From Paragorgia papillata (Eukaryota > Cnidaria > Anthozoa > Scleralcyonacea > Coralliidae): a stretch of 64,000 nucleotides of DNA. Positions within the stretch are counted from its first letter, which is position 1. The number at the start of each line of letters is the position of its first letter. The notes beneath the pieces were generated by a model that had not been told where the DNA came from, did no database searches, and was given only the letters and a program-made list of their open reading frames with translations. Shown one piece after another: positions 1 to 8,253 of this stretch. Location of the stretch: contig JAWNZC010000001.1 in assembly GCA_035771165.1 (NCBI GenBank), positions 992,001-1,056,000 of the forward strand. Reading direction: 5' to 3'. Both the position numbers and the translations under genes were made by a program.

Positions 1-48
1 AGTTTTTCCAAAATGGCTGCCAAAATTTTGGGTTTGGGGGATTGGGGG
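1..48 (+). repeat. Left terminal inverted repeat of the Polinton
   Basis: Bases 1-48 are the exact reverse complement of 20,681-20,728. A second, weaker copy of the GGCTGCCAA core lies at about 55-72, so the repeat has internal iteration. The window edge cuts anything further out. Confidence 0.9.
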
Positions 49-110
49 GTTTGGAAATGGCTGCCAAGTTTTTGGGACTTTTTGGGATTGGAATTTTTAA
101 ACAGAAATAA

Positions 111-311
111 ATGAATAACAAACGGAGTAACCTATGTCCAGACAGGGAAAAATGTATGTGGGTGGGATTTACAACATATCCAGGCAAACCACCAAATATT
201 ATATATTTTAACAAGAGTACACATCCAGGAACAGTTTGCAACTATATACACCCAGGCGAAACAAAAGTCCAAATGTTAGTTAGAACAGGAGTATATGACA
301 CAGTTTTTTGA
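111..311 (+). CDS. Small Cys-containing hypothetical protein
   Basis: This 66-residue protein is the first gene inside the left inverted repeat. It is not recognised. It has cysteines at 9, 15 and 43, with a CPDREKC loop that could bind metal, and otherwise aromatic and basic residues with no membrane segment. The ATG is directly preceded by AAATAA, the motif found before nearly every gene of this element, which supports it being real. The next reading frame may overlap its end, because an alternative upstream ATG for the following gene lies at 295. Function cannot be inferred. Confidence 0.55.
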   Translation: MNNKRSNLCPDREKCMWVGFTTYPGKPPNIIYFNKSTHPGTVCNYIHPGETKVQMLVRTGVYDTVF

Positions 312-351
312 AATTGAATTATTTTTTTTGGAAAAAATTAAAAGAACAAGA

Positions 352-870
352 ATGAACTCAAATGAAACAATTAAAAGTTTAAATGAACAAATTATTGAAC
401 TTAAAGAAATGCTCGAAGAAGAGATAGCTGACAAAAACGAAAAAATTTCAAAAATAAGAAACAGCTCAACAAAAATTTATGAAGAAAACAAAAGGCTAAC
501 AGCTGAACAGGACCAACACCATGAGGGTTTGACATATGGATTAGAAGAGCGTATTGAAGAATTGGAAGAAGAAAACAAAAGGCTAACAGCTGACAGGGAC
601 CGACACCATGAGTGGTCAACATACAGCTTAAAACTCATTGAAGAATTGGAAGAAACAAACAGAAATCTTGAAGAAGAAAACCGTCAACAAGAAATGGACA
701 TTAATATTCTTGAAGAAAAAGCTGGGTTTTTTAATTTCAATGAAAAAGATGAAAAAAAAGGTGAGACAGTGCAAAAAATTATGAGTGAGACCACAAACAA
801 ACCAAAACCCAAACCCAAAAAGAAACCAACCAAGAAACCCTTTTACAACAAAAACTTGTGGAAATACTGA
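352..870 (+). CDS. Coiled-coil protein with Lys/Pro-rich tail
   Basis: The predicted 172-residue protein is almost entirely Glu/Lys/Asn-rich heptad-like coiled coil over residues 1-125, with two near-identical segments around EENKRLTA. A very basic Lys-Pro tail follows (KPKPKPKKKPTKKP). An in-frame ATG at 295 would add 19 hydrophobic residues and overlap the previous gene; 352 is preferred because the coiled coil begins there. Unlike its neighbours it has no clear AATAAA before either start. A basic tail could bind nucleic acid, but that is inference. No homologue is recognised. A stem-loop follows the stop codon. Confidence 0.6.
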   Translation: MNSNETIKSLNEQIIELKEMLEEEIADKNEKISKIRNSSTKIYEENKRLTAEQDQHHEGLTYGLEERIEELEEENKRLTADRDRHHEWSTYSLKLIEELEETNRNLEEENRQQEMDINILEEKAGFFNFNEKDEKKGETVQKIMSETTNKPKPKPKKKPTKKPFYNKNLWKY

Positions 871-903
871 GACACCTTCCAAAAACATAAAAAAATAAAA
901 ATC

Positions 904-926
904 TTTAACAAAAAAAAATTGTTAAA
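904..926 (+). terminator. Intergenic stem-loop
   Basis: TTTAACAA and TTGTTAAA pair around an A-rich loop just after the coiled-coil gene. It belongs to the recurrent post-stop hairpins of this element. Confidence 0.45.
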
Positions 927-987
927 AATTTTTCAAAATAAAAATTTGAATTGTTAAAAATTTTCTAAAAGAAAAGAATAAATAAAG

Positions 988-1254
988 ATGGTTAAAAAAT
1001 CAAAATCAGATATCAGAAGCATACACCACCGTGCTGGACCCTCTCGCCATTTTTGTAAAAAAGATGGATGTACCTTTGAGACATCTAGTTTAACAGCATT
1101 GGGGTTACATCTAAAGTTTGTCCATAAAACATCTGGATCAACAAAACATAGGGTCAATAAGTGCTCAACATGTTCCAAAACATTTAACAATGATGAGGCT
1201 GCTCAATATCATAGCAAAAGTCATACCAAAAAAGTAAGAATTAATAAGTGCTAA
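988..1254 (+). CDS. Small two-zinc-finger (C2H2) protein
   Basis: The 88-residue protein begins with a basic stretch and contains two C2H2-type fingers. Finger 1 is C-x4-C-x12-H-x4-H at about residues 24-46, and finger 2 is C-x2-C-x12-H-x3-H at about 59-79. Small C2H2 proteins usually bind DNA or RNA, so a regulatory or genome-condensing role is possible but unproven. The start is preceded by AATAAATAAAG. A strong hairpin (1,274-1,290) follows the stop. It is a separate gene from the single-finger protein at 5,301. Confidence 0.75.
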   Translation: MVKKSKSDIRSIHHRAGPSRHFCKKDGCTFETSSLTALGLHLKFVHKTSGSTKHRVNKCSTCSKTFNNDEAAQYHSKSHTKKVRINKC

Positions 1255-1273
1255 ATTTTTTTTTACATACATA

Positions 1274-1290
1274 AAGGGTAGCCGACCCTT
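1274..1290 (+). terminator. Stem-loop with T-run after zinc-finger gene
   Basis: AAGGGT pairs with ACCCTT around AGCCG-type loop bases, followed by a run of eight T. This is the most terminator-like hairpin of the set. Confidence 0.55.
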
Positions 1291-1372
1291 TTTTTTAAAT
1301 CATTTTGTTTTTGATATTTTGTATCTACTTTTGTTGGTTCGATATAGAGAATTTGTCATCCCTTTCCAAAAC

Positions 1373-1392
1373 TTATAACAAAAATGTTATAA
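1373..1392. terminator. TTATAACA/TGTTATAA stem-loop
   Basis: A perfect 8-bp inverted repeat with an A4 loop sits between the convergent genes ending at 1,254 (+) and 1,428 (-). The same stem recurs at 6,292, 9,127 and 9,906. Confidence 0.55.
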
Positions 1393-1427
1393 TTTTTTCT
1401 AAAATAAATAATGAAAACAAAACAAAG

Positions 1428-1634
1428 TTATTTCCACCACACCTCTTCCTTTTTGTAAACTTTTTCAATAGGGCCATAGGTTTCAAATTTTAACTGTTTA
1501 ATGTCTAATCTTAATTTTTCAGCATCATCTTCGTAAATAACTAGTCTTCTACTTTTGATTTTGGTAGCAGTAATGATTTTTTCTTGTAATTCTTTAAGTT
1601 TTTGTTCTAACTTAATAATTTTATGGTTTTCCAT
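1428..1634 (-). CDS. Small coiled-coil hypothetical protein
   Basis: The 68-residue protein is Lys/Glu-rich with a predicted helical coil over residues 5-25 (KLEQKLKELQEKI) and a tail ending VYKKEEVWWK. It is not recognised. Its start codon is preceded by AAATAAATA, and only 42 bp separate it from the divergent gene starting at 1,677, whose upstream sequence has the same motif. It is therefore likely a real gene and not an antisense shadow. Confidence 0.6.
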   Translation of the reverse strand: MENHKIIKLEQKLKELQEKIITATKIKSRRLVIYEDDAEKLRLDIKQLKFETYGPIEKVYKKEEVWWK

Positions 1635-1676
1635 TATTTATTTTACTGTTTTGAAAAATCTTTACCAAGATAAATA
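1635..1676. promoter_or_regulatory. Shared divergent promoter region
   Basis: These 42 bp separate two divergent start codons. Each ATG has its own ATAAATA motif pointing towards it, so both core promoter signals must lie within a very short AT-rich spacer. Confidence 0.5.
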
Positions 1677-2504
1677 ATGAGTTATTACTATGGTTATGGT
1701 AGACCAAGACGATCATTGGGTGAAGGTGGTACTGATTATGGAGACAAAATTAAAGAAATTGAAAAAAAATTAAAAAATCTTTCCCTTCATGAAAAAAATT
1801 ACAAAACTGTTTTCGATCTCAACATAACAAAAGCCACCAAAACATTTGAAACTGTTGCTGGAGTAAAAAGAATAACCCAAGCACGACAAGGAAACTCTGT
1901 TTTATGGCAAGATGACAAAACCAAGGCGCCTACATTTGGTTCGGATCCCACTGGTCCGGGCACAGACTACATTGAAAACAAGGGAGGCAACTACATGATG
2001 TTTTGCAACACAGAAATGCAGTTTAATGATGTTTCTGTTTTTGTTGTTTGCACTGTGGTTGATACTTCTGTTTCTGATGATTGGTGTTATCTTATTGGGA
2101 ATGATAATGGTAATTATGATAAATATCTTTCCTTTAAATCTTACTCTTACTCCAAATTAATAGTTGGTGGTTTAAGACAAAACACTAAAAAAGAAATAAA
2201 TATCGTTGGACCCCACAGCATTCTTAGTAAACATATTGTTTCTTGTCATTGGTTGGGTACTGGAGGGGTGGTATATTTAAATAGTAAAAAGTTGGCAGGG
2301 TCAGATTTTTTGTCGGATTTGGCGGACATAGGTAGTCCATTTGGGTCTGTATTTTTAAACAAAAGATTAAGTGGATCTCCATCAAATGATATCCAGCTGA
2401 AAGGAAAAATTTATGGGATTAAAATTGTCCATGGACCATTATTGCCAGCTGAGATTGTAAAAATTAACAAGGATATGATGAAGGAATATGGGAACTTCAT
2501 ATAA
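1677..2504 (+). CDS. Putative virion surface protein with lectin/LamG-like fold
   Basis: The 275-residue protein opens with MSYYYGYGRP, which is nearly identical to the start of the adjacent collagen-like protein. A short coiled coil follows (about residues 23-45, KIKEIEKKLKNL), then a roughly 230-residue beta-rich domain with alternating hydrophobic strands ending in a typical laminin-G/concanavalin-like closing segment. The fold assignment is by pattern only. A trimerising coil plus a sugar-binding-like head suggests a fibre or attachment protein; this is inference. The gene lies 27 bp before the collagen-like gene, and its start is preceded by GATAAATA. Confidence 0.6.
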   Translation: MSYYYGYGRPRRSLGEGGTDYGDKIKEIEKKLKNLSLHEKNYKTVFDLNITKATKTFETVAGVKRITQARQGNSVLWQDDKTKAPTFGSDPTGPGTDYIENKGGNYMMFCNTEMQFNDVSVFVVCTVVDTSVSDDWCYLIGNDNGNYDKYLSFKSYSYSKLIVGGLRQNTKKEINIVGPHSILSKHIVSCHWLGTGGVVYLNSKKLAGSDFLSDLADIGSPFGSVFLNKRLSGSPSNDIQLKGKIYGIKIVHGPLLPAEIVKINKDMMKEYGNFI

Positions 2505-2531
2505 AAATTTTAAAAAAAACATAAATAAACA

Positions 2532-4169
2532 ATGAGTTATTACTATGGATATGATGACCCAGATTATTCTTATGGAGGGGGTGGTGGTGCTGACGGAGAA
2601 CCAGGACCACAAGGCGACACCGGTGTCAAAGGCGACAAGGGTGACAGAGGTTTGACTGGTGCTACTGGTGCGACTGGTCCAAAGGGATCAAAAGGTGACC
2701 AAGGTTTGGCTGGATCCACAGGTCCAACAGGATCCACAGGACCAACAGGCAACACTGGTAACACTGGTAACACAGGTGCCAAAGGCGACAAGGGTGACGA
2801 AGGTTTGGAGGGGCAAAGAGGTTTGACGGGTGACAAAGGCTCCACTGGAGACAGAGGTGCAATAGGACCAACAGGAGCTACTGGTGCGACTGGTCCAACT
2901 GGAACAGCTGCACAAAAAGGTGACCCAGGACCCAAGGGTGACAAGGGTGACACTGGTGCAAGAGGTCCCAGAGGTTTGGTAGGCATGGCTGGTACAGATG
3001 CTCATAAAGTAGGACCAAAAGGTGACCAAGGTAACACTGGACCCACAGGACCAAAGGGGGATAAGGGGGATCGAGGTTTGACTGGTTCTAAAGGTGACAA
3101 AGGGGATGCTGGTATTAGAGGACCACAAGGTACAAAGGGTGACAGAGGTGTTTTTGGAACAGCAGGAGCAACAGGACCACAAGGTCAGAAGGGTGACAAG
3201 GGTGACCATGGTACCAGTGGTGCCAAGGGTTCCAAGGGTGACAAGGGTGACAAAGGTGACAAAGGTATGGCTGGCACAGCATCTCAAAAAGGAGACAAGG
3301 GTGACCCTGGTGACGATGGTGCGAAAGGGAACAAGGGCAACACTGGGGCAACAGGACCCCAAGGCCCACAGGGTGCCCAAGGCCCACAAGGATCTCAGGG
3401 TCCACAAGGTGCCAAAGGAACCACCGGTAACACCGGTTCTCAAGGGCCAAAAGGACCACAAGGTGTTAAAGGAGACAAGGGTGACAAGGGTGACGAAGGT
3501 TTAGAAGGACAAAGAGGATTAACAGGTGACAAGGGTAACATGGGTGACAGAGGTGGTATTGGACCACAAGGAGTTAAAGGTGACAAGGGTGACAGAGGTC
3601 TCCAAGGACTCCCAGGTGGCAAAGGATCAACTGGTTTGAGAGGTCTCAGGGGTCTAAGAGGTGTTACAGGAGTCACTGGACCTGCTGGAACTTTTAACTC
3701 CTTAGTAAAATACAAAAAAGATTCTGGAAAAACAAACCATAAAGGAGGAGCATGGGACAACACAAATAACGTTAGCACCCTGCTTTCATTTACAGCAACC
3801 CATGATACTGGAAAATATTTGGTCTCATATTGGTTTACACTACAACCTGATGGTCTCAAAATTGATCAACAATCTAAGCAAACTGGTTGGTATGCTTCTT
3901 CCTACAGAGCTTATTTTGATCTAAAAACAAACCTATATCATGGAAGTGTTACAGATAGATCAAACAAACTTTCAGGTTTGGAAACCATAACAATGGGAAA
4001 AACATACAATGAAAGGGACCCTCACCATATTTTCTGTCAAGGGATTGCCACTATTAAAAAAGGAACCCAAGTGACTTTGCACTCTTATTCTGGTTCTGTT
4101 GGGGATGACTACACTTTCCTGTTTTTCAATGTTTGGGATGTTGAAATCAACCTTCTTAAATTGGGTTAA
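2532..4169 (+). CDS. Collagen-like protein with C-terminal globular head
   Basis: The 545-residue protein starts MSYYYGYDDP, has a glycine-rich linker, then about 120 Gly-X-Y triplets (residues 22 to about 388) with KGDKGD and GPQGPQG runs and a few imperfections. A globular C-terminal domain of about 155 residues is rich in aromatic beta-strand patterns and could be a C1q/TNF-like jelly roll. Triple-helical fibres of this type occur on several large DNA viruses and phages. It is probably a virion surface fibril, matched to the preceding gene by the shared N-terminal peptide. The repetitive DNA creates long antisense open frames that are artefacts. There is no signal peptide, so assembly would be intracellular. 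Confidence 0.85.
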   Translation: MSYYYGYDDPDYSYGGGGGADGEPGPQGDTGVKGDKGDRGLTGATGATGPKGSKGDQGLAGSTGPTGSTGPTGNTGNTGNTGAKGDKGDEGLEGQRGLTGDKGSTGDRGAIGPTGATGATGPTGTAAQKGDPGPKGDKGDTGARGPRGLVGMAGTDAHKVGPKGDQGNTGPTGPKGDKGDRGLTGSKGDKGDAGIRGPQGTKGDRGVFGTAGATGPQGQKGDKGDHGTSGAKGSKGDKGDKGDKGMAGTASQKGDKGDPGDDGAKGNKGNTGATGPQGPQGAQGPQGSQGPQGAKGTTGNTGSQGPKGPQGVKGDKGDKGDEGLEGQRGLTGDKGNMGDRGGIGPQGVKGDKGDRGLQGLPGGKGSTGLRGLRGLRGVTGVTGPAGTFNSLVKYKKDSGKTNHKGGAWDNTNNVSTLLSFTATHDTGKYLVSYWFTLQPDGLKIDQQSKQTGWYASSYRAYFDLKTNLYHGSVTDRSNKLSGLETITMGKTYNERDPHHIFCQGIATIKKGTQVTLHSYSGSVGDDYTFLFFNVWDVEINLLKLG

Positions 4170-4189
4170 AGAGAATAATAAAAGAAAGA

Positions 4190-5272
4190 ATGGCTATGTT
4201 TAAAAATCAAAACACATTTTCAGCTCTGTTGTACAAAAGTTTCAGCAAAGAAAACATTACCCATATGGACATTTTTAACAAGAGATCATATTCTGTAAAA
4301 GATGAGGAGGATCTCCTAAACAAATACGCAAAGTCATACAAATATTTAACAAGTCTTGGAAAGTTTAACAAATATATTTTGGAAAGGACAACAGAAATTG
4401 GACCTGTCATTGTTGACATTGATCTTAGCAAAAAAATTAGGGAGCCCAAACCATTATACACAGAAAAGAAAGTCCTAAAATTGGCAAAACTATTTCAAAA
4501 AATATTGAAAGAACTTCTTGTCAACAAAACAAACTTGGACTGTTTTGTTTTGGAAAAGCCAGGATATTTTAAAGATGGTGGAAAAACTTACAAAAATGGT
4601 TTCCACCTACATTTCCCACATGTTTGGTTAACACAAAGGGAGAGACTTTACATAAATGAACTTGTGCAAAAGGAAACAAAAATCCAACTTGACAATGCTG
4701 TCATTGCTGGCAACTGGTTTTTGTATGGATCTAAAAAGAGTCCCGAGTCAGACCCATATCTTTTGAGTTACATTATTGAGGAGGAAAGGAACAAGGTGGT
4801 TAATTATTATTTGGATCAAGAATTAATATTCTTACTCTCTGTTAGAGAAAAACCATACACAAAAGCTAACAAACTATCATTTTTACCAGAACCAGAACAA
4901 AAAGAAAAACCCAAAACCATTATTGACTTTAATGACCACAAACAAAAAGATGAGGAAGAGTTAGAAAAATACATTGAACAGATGCCAAAAGACATTGCTG
5001 AAGATTACACATCCTGGAGGTCTGTCGGGTTTGCACTATACAACGAAACCCACGGAAAAGAATATGGCAAGGATCTTTGGCACCTCTTTTCTCAAAAATG
5101 TCCAGAAAAATATGATGAAAGTGAGTGCGACAAATTTTGGGAAAATCCTGTTGAGACATCTTTTTCAATTGGGACACTAATCCATTATGCGAGTCTAATT
5201 TGTAAAGAAAAAAAGAAAAAGAGAACAATAACTTTAAAAAAATATTTAGTTAGAAAAATTGAGGAGGATTAA
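4190..5272 (+). CDS. Archaeo-eukaryotic-type primase (AEP) without helicase
   Basis: The 360-residue protein carries the hallmarks of viral AEP primases: a hhhDhD motif (PVIVDIDLSK, about residues 71-80) giving two metal-binding aspartates, and an sxH-type motif in KNGFHLHFP (about 134-142). Residues 260-340 resemble the PriCT-2 helical domain that follows the catalytic core in primase-helicases of large DNA viruses (EDYTSWRSVGFALYN). The superfamily 3 helicase that normally follows is absent: the frame stops soon after a basic tail. A primase is unexpected beside a protein-primed polymerase. The start is preceded by AATAATAAAAG, and the gene is co-directional with its neighbours. Confidence 0.7.
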   Translation: MAMFKNQNTFSALLYKSFSKENITHMDIFNKRSYSVKDEEDLLNKYAKSYKYLTSLGKFNKYILERTTEIGPVIVDIDLSKKIREPKPLYTEKKVLKLAKLFQKILKELLVNKTNLDCFVLEKPGYFKDGGKTYKNGFHLHFPHVWLTQRERLYINELVQKETKIQLDNAVIAGNWFLYGSKKSPESDPYLLSYIIEEERNKVVNYYLDQELIFLLSVREKPYTKANKLSFLPEPEQKEKPKTIIDFNDHKQKDEEELEKYIEQMPKDIAEDYTSWRSVGFALYNETHGKEYGKDLWHLFSQKCPEKYDESECDKFWENPVETSFSIGTLIHYASLICKEKKKKRTITLKKYLVRKIEED

Positions 5273-5300
5273 ACCATTCCCAAAATAAAATAAAATAAAA

Positions 5301-5582
5301 ATGTTGTCAATGATTAAATATGAAACCACTGAAACCCCTGTTTTTACACCCCATTTCAAATCCGTTCAATGGACAGATCCAGACAGAGGAAAATTTGCAT
5401 GCAGATGTGGTAAAGTTTTTGCAGATCAAAACAAACTCATTAACCACACATTTTTTCCAAAACAAACCAGAGTTAGCTTTTCATTAACTGTAACAACAAT
5501 CCTTCCAAATGGACATTGGTTGAAAGCAACTTCCAGACAAATTCCAACTAGTTGTTTTGAACAAATCTTAGCTAGTTGTTGA
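5301..5582 (+). CDS. Small single zinc-finger-like protein
   Basis: The 93-residue protein has a CRCGKVFADQNKLINH segment resembling the first part of a C2H2 finger, with the last histidine position replaced or displaced. The C-terminus has two more cysteines (SCFEQILASC). The upstream sequence is a run of AAATAAAATAAAATAAAA ending at the ATG. Partners and function are unknown. It lies between the primase and a small membrane protein and is transcribed with them. Confidence 0.6.
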   Translation: MLSMIKYETTETPVFTPHFKSVQWTDPDRGKFACRCGKVFADQNKLINHTFFPKQTRVSFSLTVTTILPNGHWLKATSRQIPTSCFEQILASC

Positions 5583-5604
5583 ACAAATTTAAACAAATTA
5601 ATAA

Positions 5605-5976
5605 ATGGAACCAGAACAAAAACCAGAACCAGAACAAAAACAGGAGATCAAACAGGAACAAACAATTACCAAAACTCCTCCTCCTGTCCGTGTTAAAAAT
5701 CCCAAAAGAGTCGCACAAGGGAAAAAACTTGCTGCAATAAGTAAGGAAGCAAAATTAAGAAAAAAAGCCAGAATTGAAAAAGAAAAACAAACAGAAGAAA
5801 CTGAATCTTTTCAAACCCCAAACATTTCCACGACTTGTGCAATTCTTGGTGCGGTGGCTGCCATACTTACGACTTACATTACCTACTCCAAATGGAAAAA
5901 AGAGCCAGAAGAAAGTAAAGACAAACCCCAAAAGTCCAAAACAGTTTTCAAGGATCTTTCAAAATATGATCTTTAA
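5605..5976 (+). CDS. Small single-pass membrane protein with basic region
   Basis: The 123-residue protein has an acidic Glu-Pro-Lys repeat N-terminus, a strongly basic segment (PKRVAQGKKLAAISKEAKL, about 33-51) and one hydrophobic helix (about 74-95). A short charged tail follows. Small proteins with a basic RVAxGKKLA-type stretch and one membrane segment are common in Polinton and adintovirus genomes, and may be minor virion or membrane proteins; I recognise the style, not a named gene. The start is preceded by ATTAATAA. A hairpin follows at 5,991-6,018. Confidence 0.65.
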   Translation: MEPEQKPEPEQKQEIKQEQTITKTPPPVRVKNPKRVAQGKKLAAISKEAKLRKKARIEKEKQTEETESFQTPNISTTCAILGAVAAILTTYITYSKWKKEPEESKDKPQKSKTVFKDLSKYDL

Positions 5977-5990
5977 ATCTCCCAAAACAA

Positions 5991-6018
5991 AATTCCTATC
6001 CTGTTATGAATAGGAATT
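5991..6018 (+). terminator. AATTCCTAT/ATAGGAATT stem-loop
   Basis: A perfect 9-bp stem with a 10-base loop lies just after the membrane-protein gene and immediately before the next AATAAATATG start. It overlaps an alternative ATG at 6,006, which argues for the later start. Confidence 0.5.
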
Positions 6019-6026
6019 CAATAAAT

Positions 6027-6266
6027 ATGATTGTCCCCACCCATGCGACAGAATGTGTCTTTGGTAGTAAAAATTGGCTTAGCATTGGAAAACTAATTTT
6101 TTTAATTTCAAAAGGAAGTTATGATGGTTACAAACTTTGGTTGTTGTATAGTAAATATGATTCCAAAAACTATAATGAAAACCATTGTTATCATTTATGG
6201 GCAGATTTTGACCTTTTGATGCCAGAAGAGTTCGAATCCGAAGATGAATTTTTCAATAATTATTGA
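6027..6266 (+). CDS. Hypothetical small acidic-tailed protein
   Basis: From the ATG at 6,027 the protein is 79 residues. An in-frame ATG at 6,006 would add seven residues, but it sits inside a hairpin, and CAATAAAT directly precedes 6,027. The protein is aromatic-rich (YDGYKLWLLYSKYD) and ends in an acidic stretch (PEEFESEDEFF). It is not recognised and has no membrane helix. It is followed by two TGTTATAA-type inverted repeats before the capsid gene. Confidence 0.5.
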   Translation: MIVPTHATECVFGSKNWLSIGKLIFLISKGSYDGYKLWLLYSKYDSKNYNENHCYHLWADFDLLMPEEFESEDEFFNNY

Positions 6267-6291
6267 AACTTTTGAAACTTTCATTTAAAAC

Positions 6292-6312
6292 TTATAACAA
6301 AAAATGTTATAA
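6292..6312 (+). terminator. TTATAACA/TGTTATAA stem-loop
   Basis: A perfect 8-bp stem with A5 loop; another half-copy (ATGTTATAATTTTT) lies at about 6,331-6,344. It matches the hairpins at 1,373, 9,127 and 9,906. Confidence 0.55.
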
Positions 6313-6357
6313 ATTTTTACTCTTCTTAAAATGTTATAATTTTTCCTAATATAATAA

Positions 6358-7569
6358 ATGAATACAGAGAGAGAAGTTGAATTAGAACCCGGTTATAACC
6401 GGTTACACAGAAGTTCAATAACTGGGGAACGAGCCCGGAATGTAATTACTTTCAACCCCAATTCTGCCAATGCAGGAGAAGTTATTTACATCCACATTCC
6501 AAAACTCAAACCAGGGACAACATTAGTTCCTGACAAGATGTTCCTCCTGTTCGACTTTAAGAACAAGAACACAAAATCTTGGTTTAATAACAATCTTGCA
6601 AGACAACTCCAAGAACGTTTAGAAGTAAGATTTGCAGGAGAGAAGGTTTACGATAACACAGGGGAAAGTCTTTTGGGGACTTACAAAGATTTGTGGTTGG
6701 ACAAGCATGAGAGAGCCAACATGATCGAAGATGGTATCGCGACAGAAAATCAGCGAAAACTTATTTCGAAATCTGATGATGCTTCTTCTGACACATATGC
6801 TGCTGTATATGGAACAAAACAAAGGATCAAGTTGGACATGATTTTAAAGGATCATGGGTTATATGCACCCCACAGTATGGCGAATGATTTACAATATATC
6901 ATCACTCTTCCAAAAGCCACCGATATTATGAAGGCACAAAGTAGTCAATCTGTGGCTGGGTATGTTCTGGAAAATATCGAGTTGGAATATGAAACCATTA
7001 CCAACTTTGCCTTGGTCCAGGAGATTGAAACCTCTTACCAAGCTGGTCGTGCACTTTCCTTTGAACATGTAACTTTGATGAAAACCACACCATGGGCTGC
7101 AGCCACAACATTAATTAATGAGACCATCAATCTGCCAAGAAAGAGTATGAAAGCAGTTGTAATGTTGTTTACAAAAGCAACAAGAGGAGGGTCAGAAGAA
7201 TTTGTGTACCCCAACATTGAAAGAGTCAAAATTACCATTGAAGGAGTCCCGAACAGCATTTACTCCCAAGGCATCCCAAAACGAAGATTGTTTGAAGAGG
7301 CTGAGCGACTTTTCAGACATACTAATTATCCAACAATTCAAGCTGATGAATTCTTTACAGAAAACCAGTTTGCACTTGTTGTGGATCTTCGGTCGATTAA
7401 TGACAATGCTGTCTATGGAGATGGTACAAAACTTATGACCACACAATCTGGGATTATGTTGGAAATTAAGAAGAAAGCAACAGCAACAGATCTCAGGTGC
7501 CATGTTTTCATTCTGTCAGATGGCTTATTGAAAGTCCAAGGAGGAGCATTCCAAAGTGTCAACTATTGA
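6358..7569 (+). CDS. Major capsid protein (double jelly-roll type)
   Basis: This 403-residue protein is followed directly by the packaging ATPase and minor capsid genes, the conserved morphogenesis order of Polintons and adintoviruses. The N-terminal part (RNVITFNPNSANAGEVIYIH...) and the later LEYETI segment preceding a second beta-rich half have the pattern of Polinton and adintovirus hexon-like proteins. Identification is by pattern and context. Family major capsid proteins are often somewhat longer, so this is a compact version. It would form pseudo-hexameric capsomers. The start follows TATAATAA. There are no internal stops, consistent with a recently functional element. Confidence 0.8.
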   Translation: MNTEREVELEPGYNRLHRSSITGERARNVITFNPNSANAGEVIYIHIPKLKPGTTLVPDKMFLLFDFKNKNTKSWFNNNLARQLQERLEVRFAGEKVYDNTGESLLGTYKDLWLDKHERANMIEDGIATENQRKLISKSDDASSDTYAAVYGTKQRIKLDMILKDHGLYAPHSMANDLQYIITLPKATDIMKAQSSQSVAGYVLENIELEYETITNFALVQEIETSYQAGRALSFEHVTLMKTTPWAAATTLINETINLPRKSMKAVVMLFTKATRGGSEEFVYPNIERVKITIEGVPNSIYSQGIPKRRLFEEAERLFRHTNYPTIQADEFFTENQFALVVDLRSINDNAVYGDGTKLMTTQSGIMLEIKKKATATDLRCHVFILSDGLLKVQGGAFQSVNY

Positions 7570-7605
7570 GAATATTGGCAAGACTTGGTAAATCTTCCAA
7601 AATAA

Positions 7606-8241
7606 ATGGAAACTGAAACTGAAGACCCAAAACCATTTAACATCATAATTGTTGGAATGACGAGTTGTGGAAAGACTCATTATCTTTTAAAAAATTTAGA
7701 AGAAAATTATAAAAAAAAATTTGAAAACATAGTTTTAATATGTCCAACTTTTGTATGGAACAAAACATATTTGGAATGGGAACATTTACATGACCCAAGA
7801 TTTTTTGTCATCCCATGCGACCAAGATGAGTCCGAAGATTTTTTAAAATATGTTGTGGATTATTGCAAAGGAACCCCAAGTCTTATCATCCTGGATGACT
7901 GTGCTTCCGGACAGAGTGTCAAAAATAGAACCAGCGAACTTGTCAAACTTGGATTTGGAGCCAGACATATGAATATTAGTACAATAGTTGTTACCCAACA
8001 GTTGACGAGTATTGCGAAACCATATCGGGAAAATATTTCAAAACTGGTTACCTTTTACAACCCAAACAGAAAAGATATGCAAGTTATTTTGGATGATTAT
8101 TTGGATATACCAAAAGAGGAGGAGAAAAAAATTAAAGAAACATTGAAATCAAAAAAATATTCAAAATTGGAGATCAATTTAATCCATCCCTATGACCACA
8201 AAATAGTTGAACCATTTGGAAAAAATTTGATAAACTTTTGA
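7606..8241 (+). CDS. FtsK/HerA-type DNA packaging ATPase
   Basis: The 211-residue protein has a Walker A motif GMTSCGKT (residues 17-24), a Walker B motif SLIILDD (92-98) and a downstream TQQ-type sensor segment. This is the arrangement of the A32-like genome-packaging ATPases of Polintons, virophages and large DNA viruses. It would pump DNA into preformed capsids using ATP. It lies 36 bp after the major capsid gene and 12 bp before the minor capsid gene. The start follows CAAAATAA. Confidence 0.9.
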   Translation: METETEDPKPFNIIIVGMTSCGKTHYLLKNLEENYKKKFENIVLICPTFVWNKTYLEWEHLHDPRFFVIPCDQDESEDFLKYVVDYCKGTPSLIILDDCASGQSVKNRTSELVKLGFGARHMNISTIVVTQQLTSIAKPYRENISKLVTFYNPNRKDMQVILDDYLDIPKEEEKKIKETLKSKKYSKLEINLIHPYDHKIVEPFGKNLINF

Positions 8242-8253
8242 ACTTTAAGATAA

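Noticed and set aside
2570..3859. Long minus-strand frames opposite the collagen-like gene
   Set aside because: They arise because Gly-X-Y codons read backwards give few stops; composition is Pro/Thr/Ser-monotonous and none has the element's start motif.
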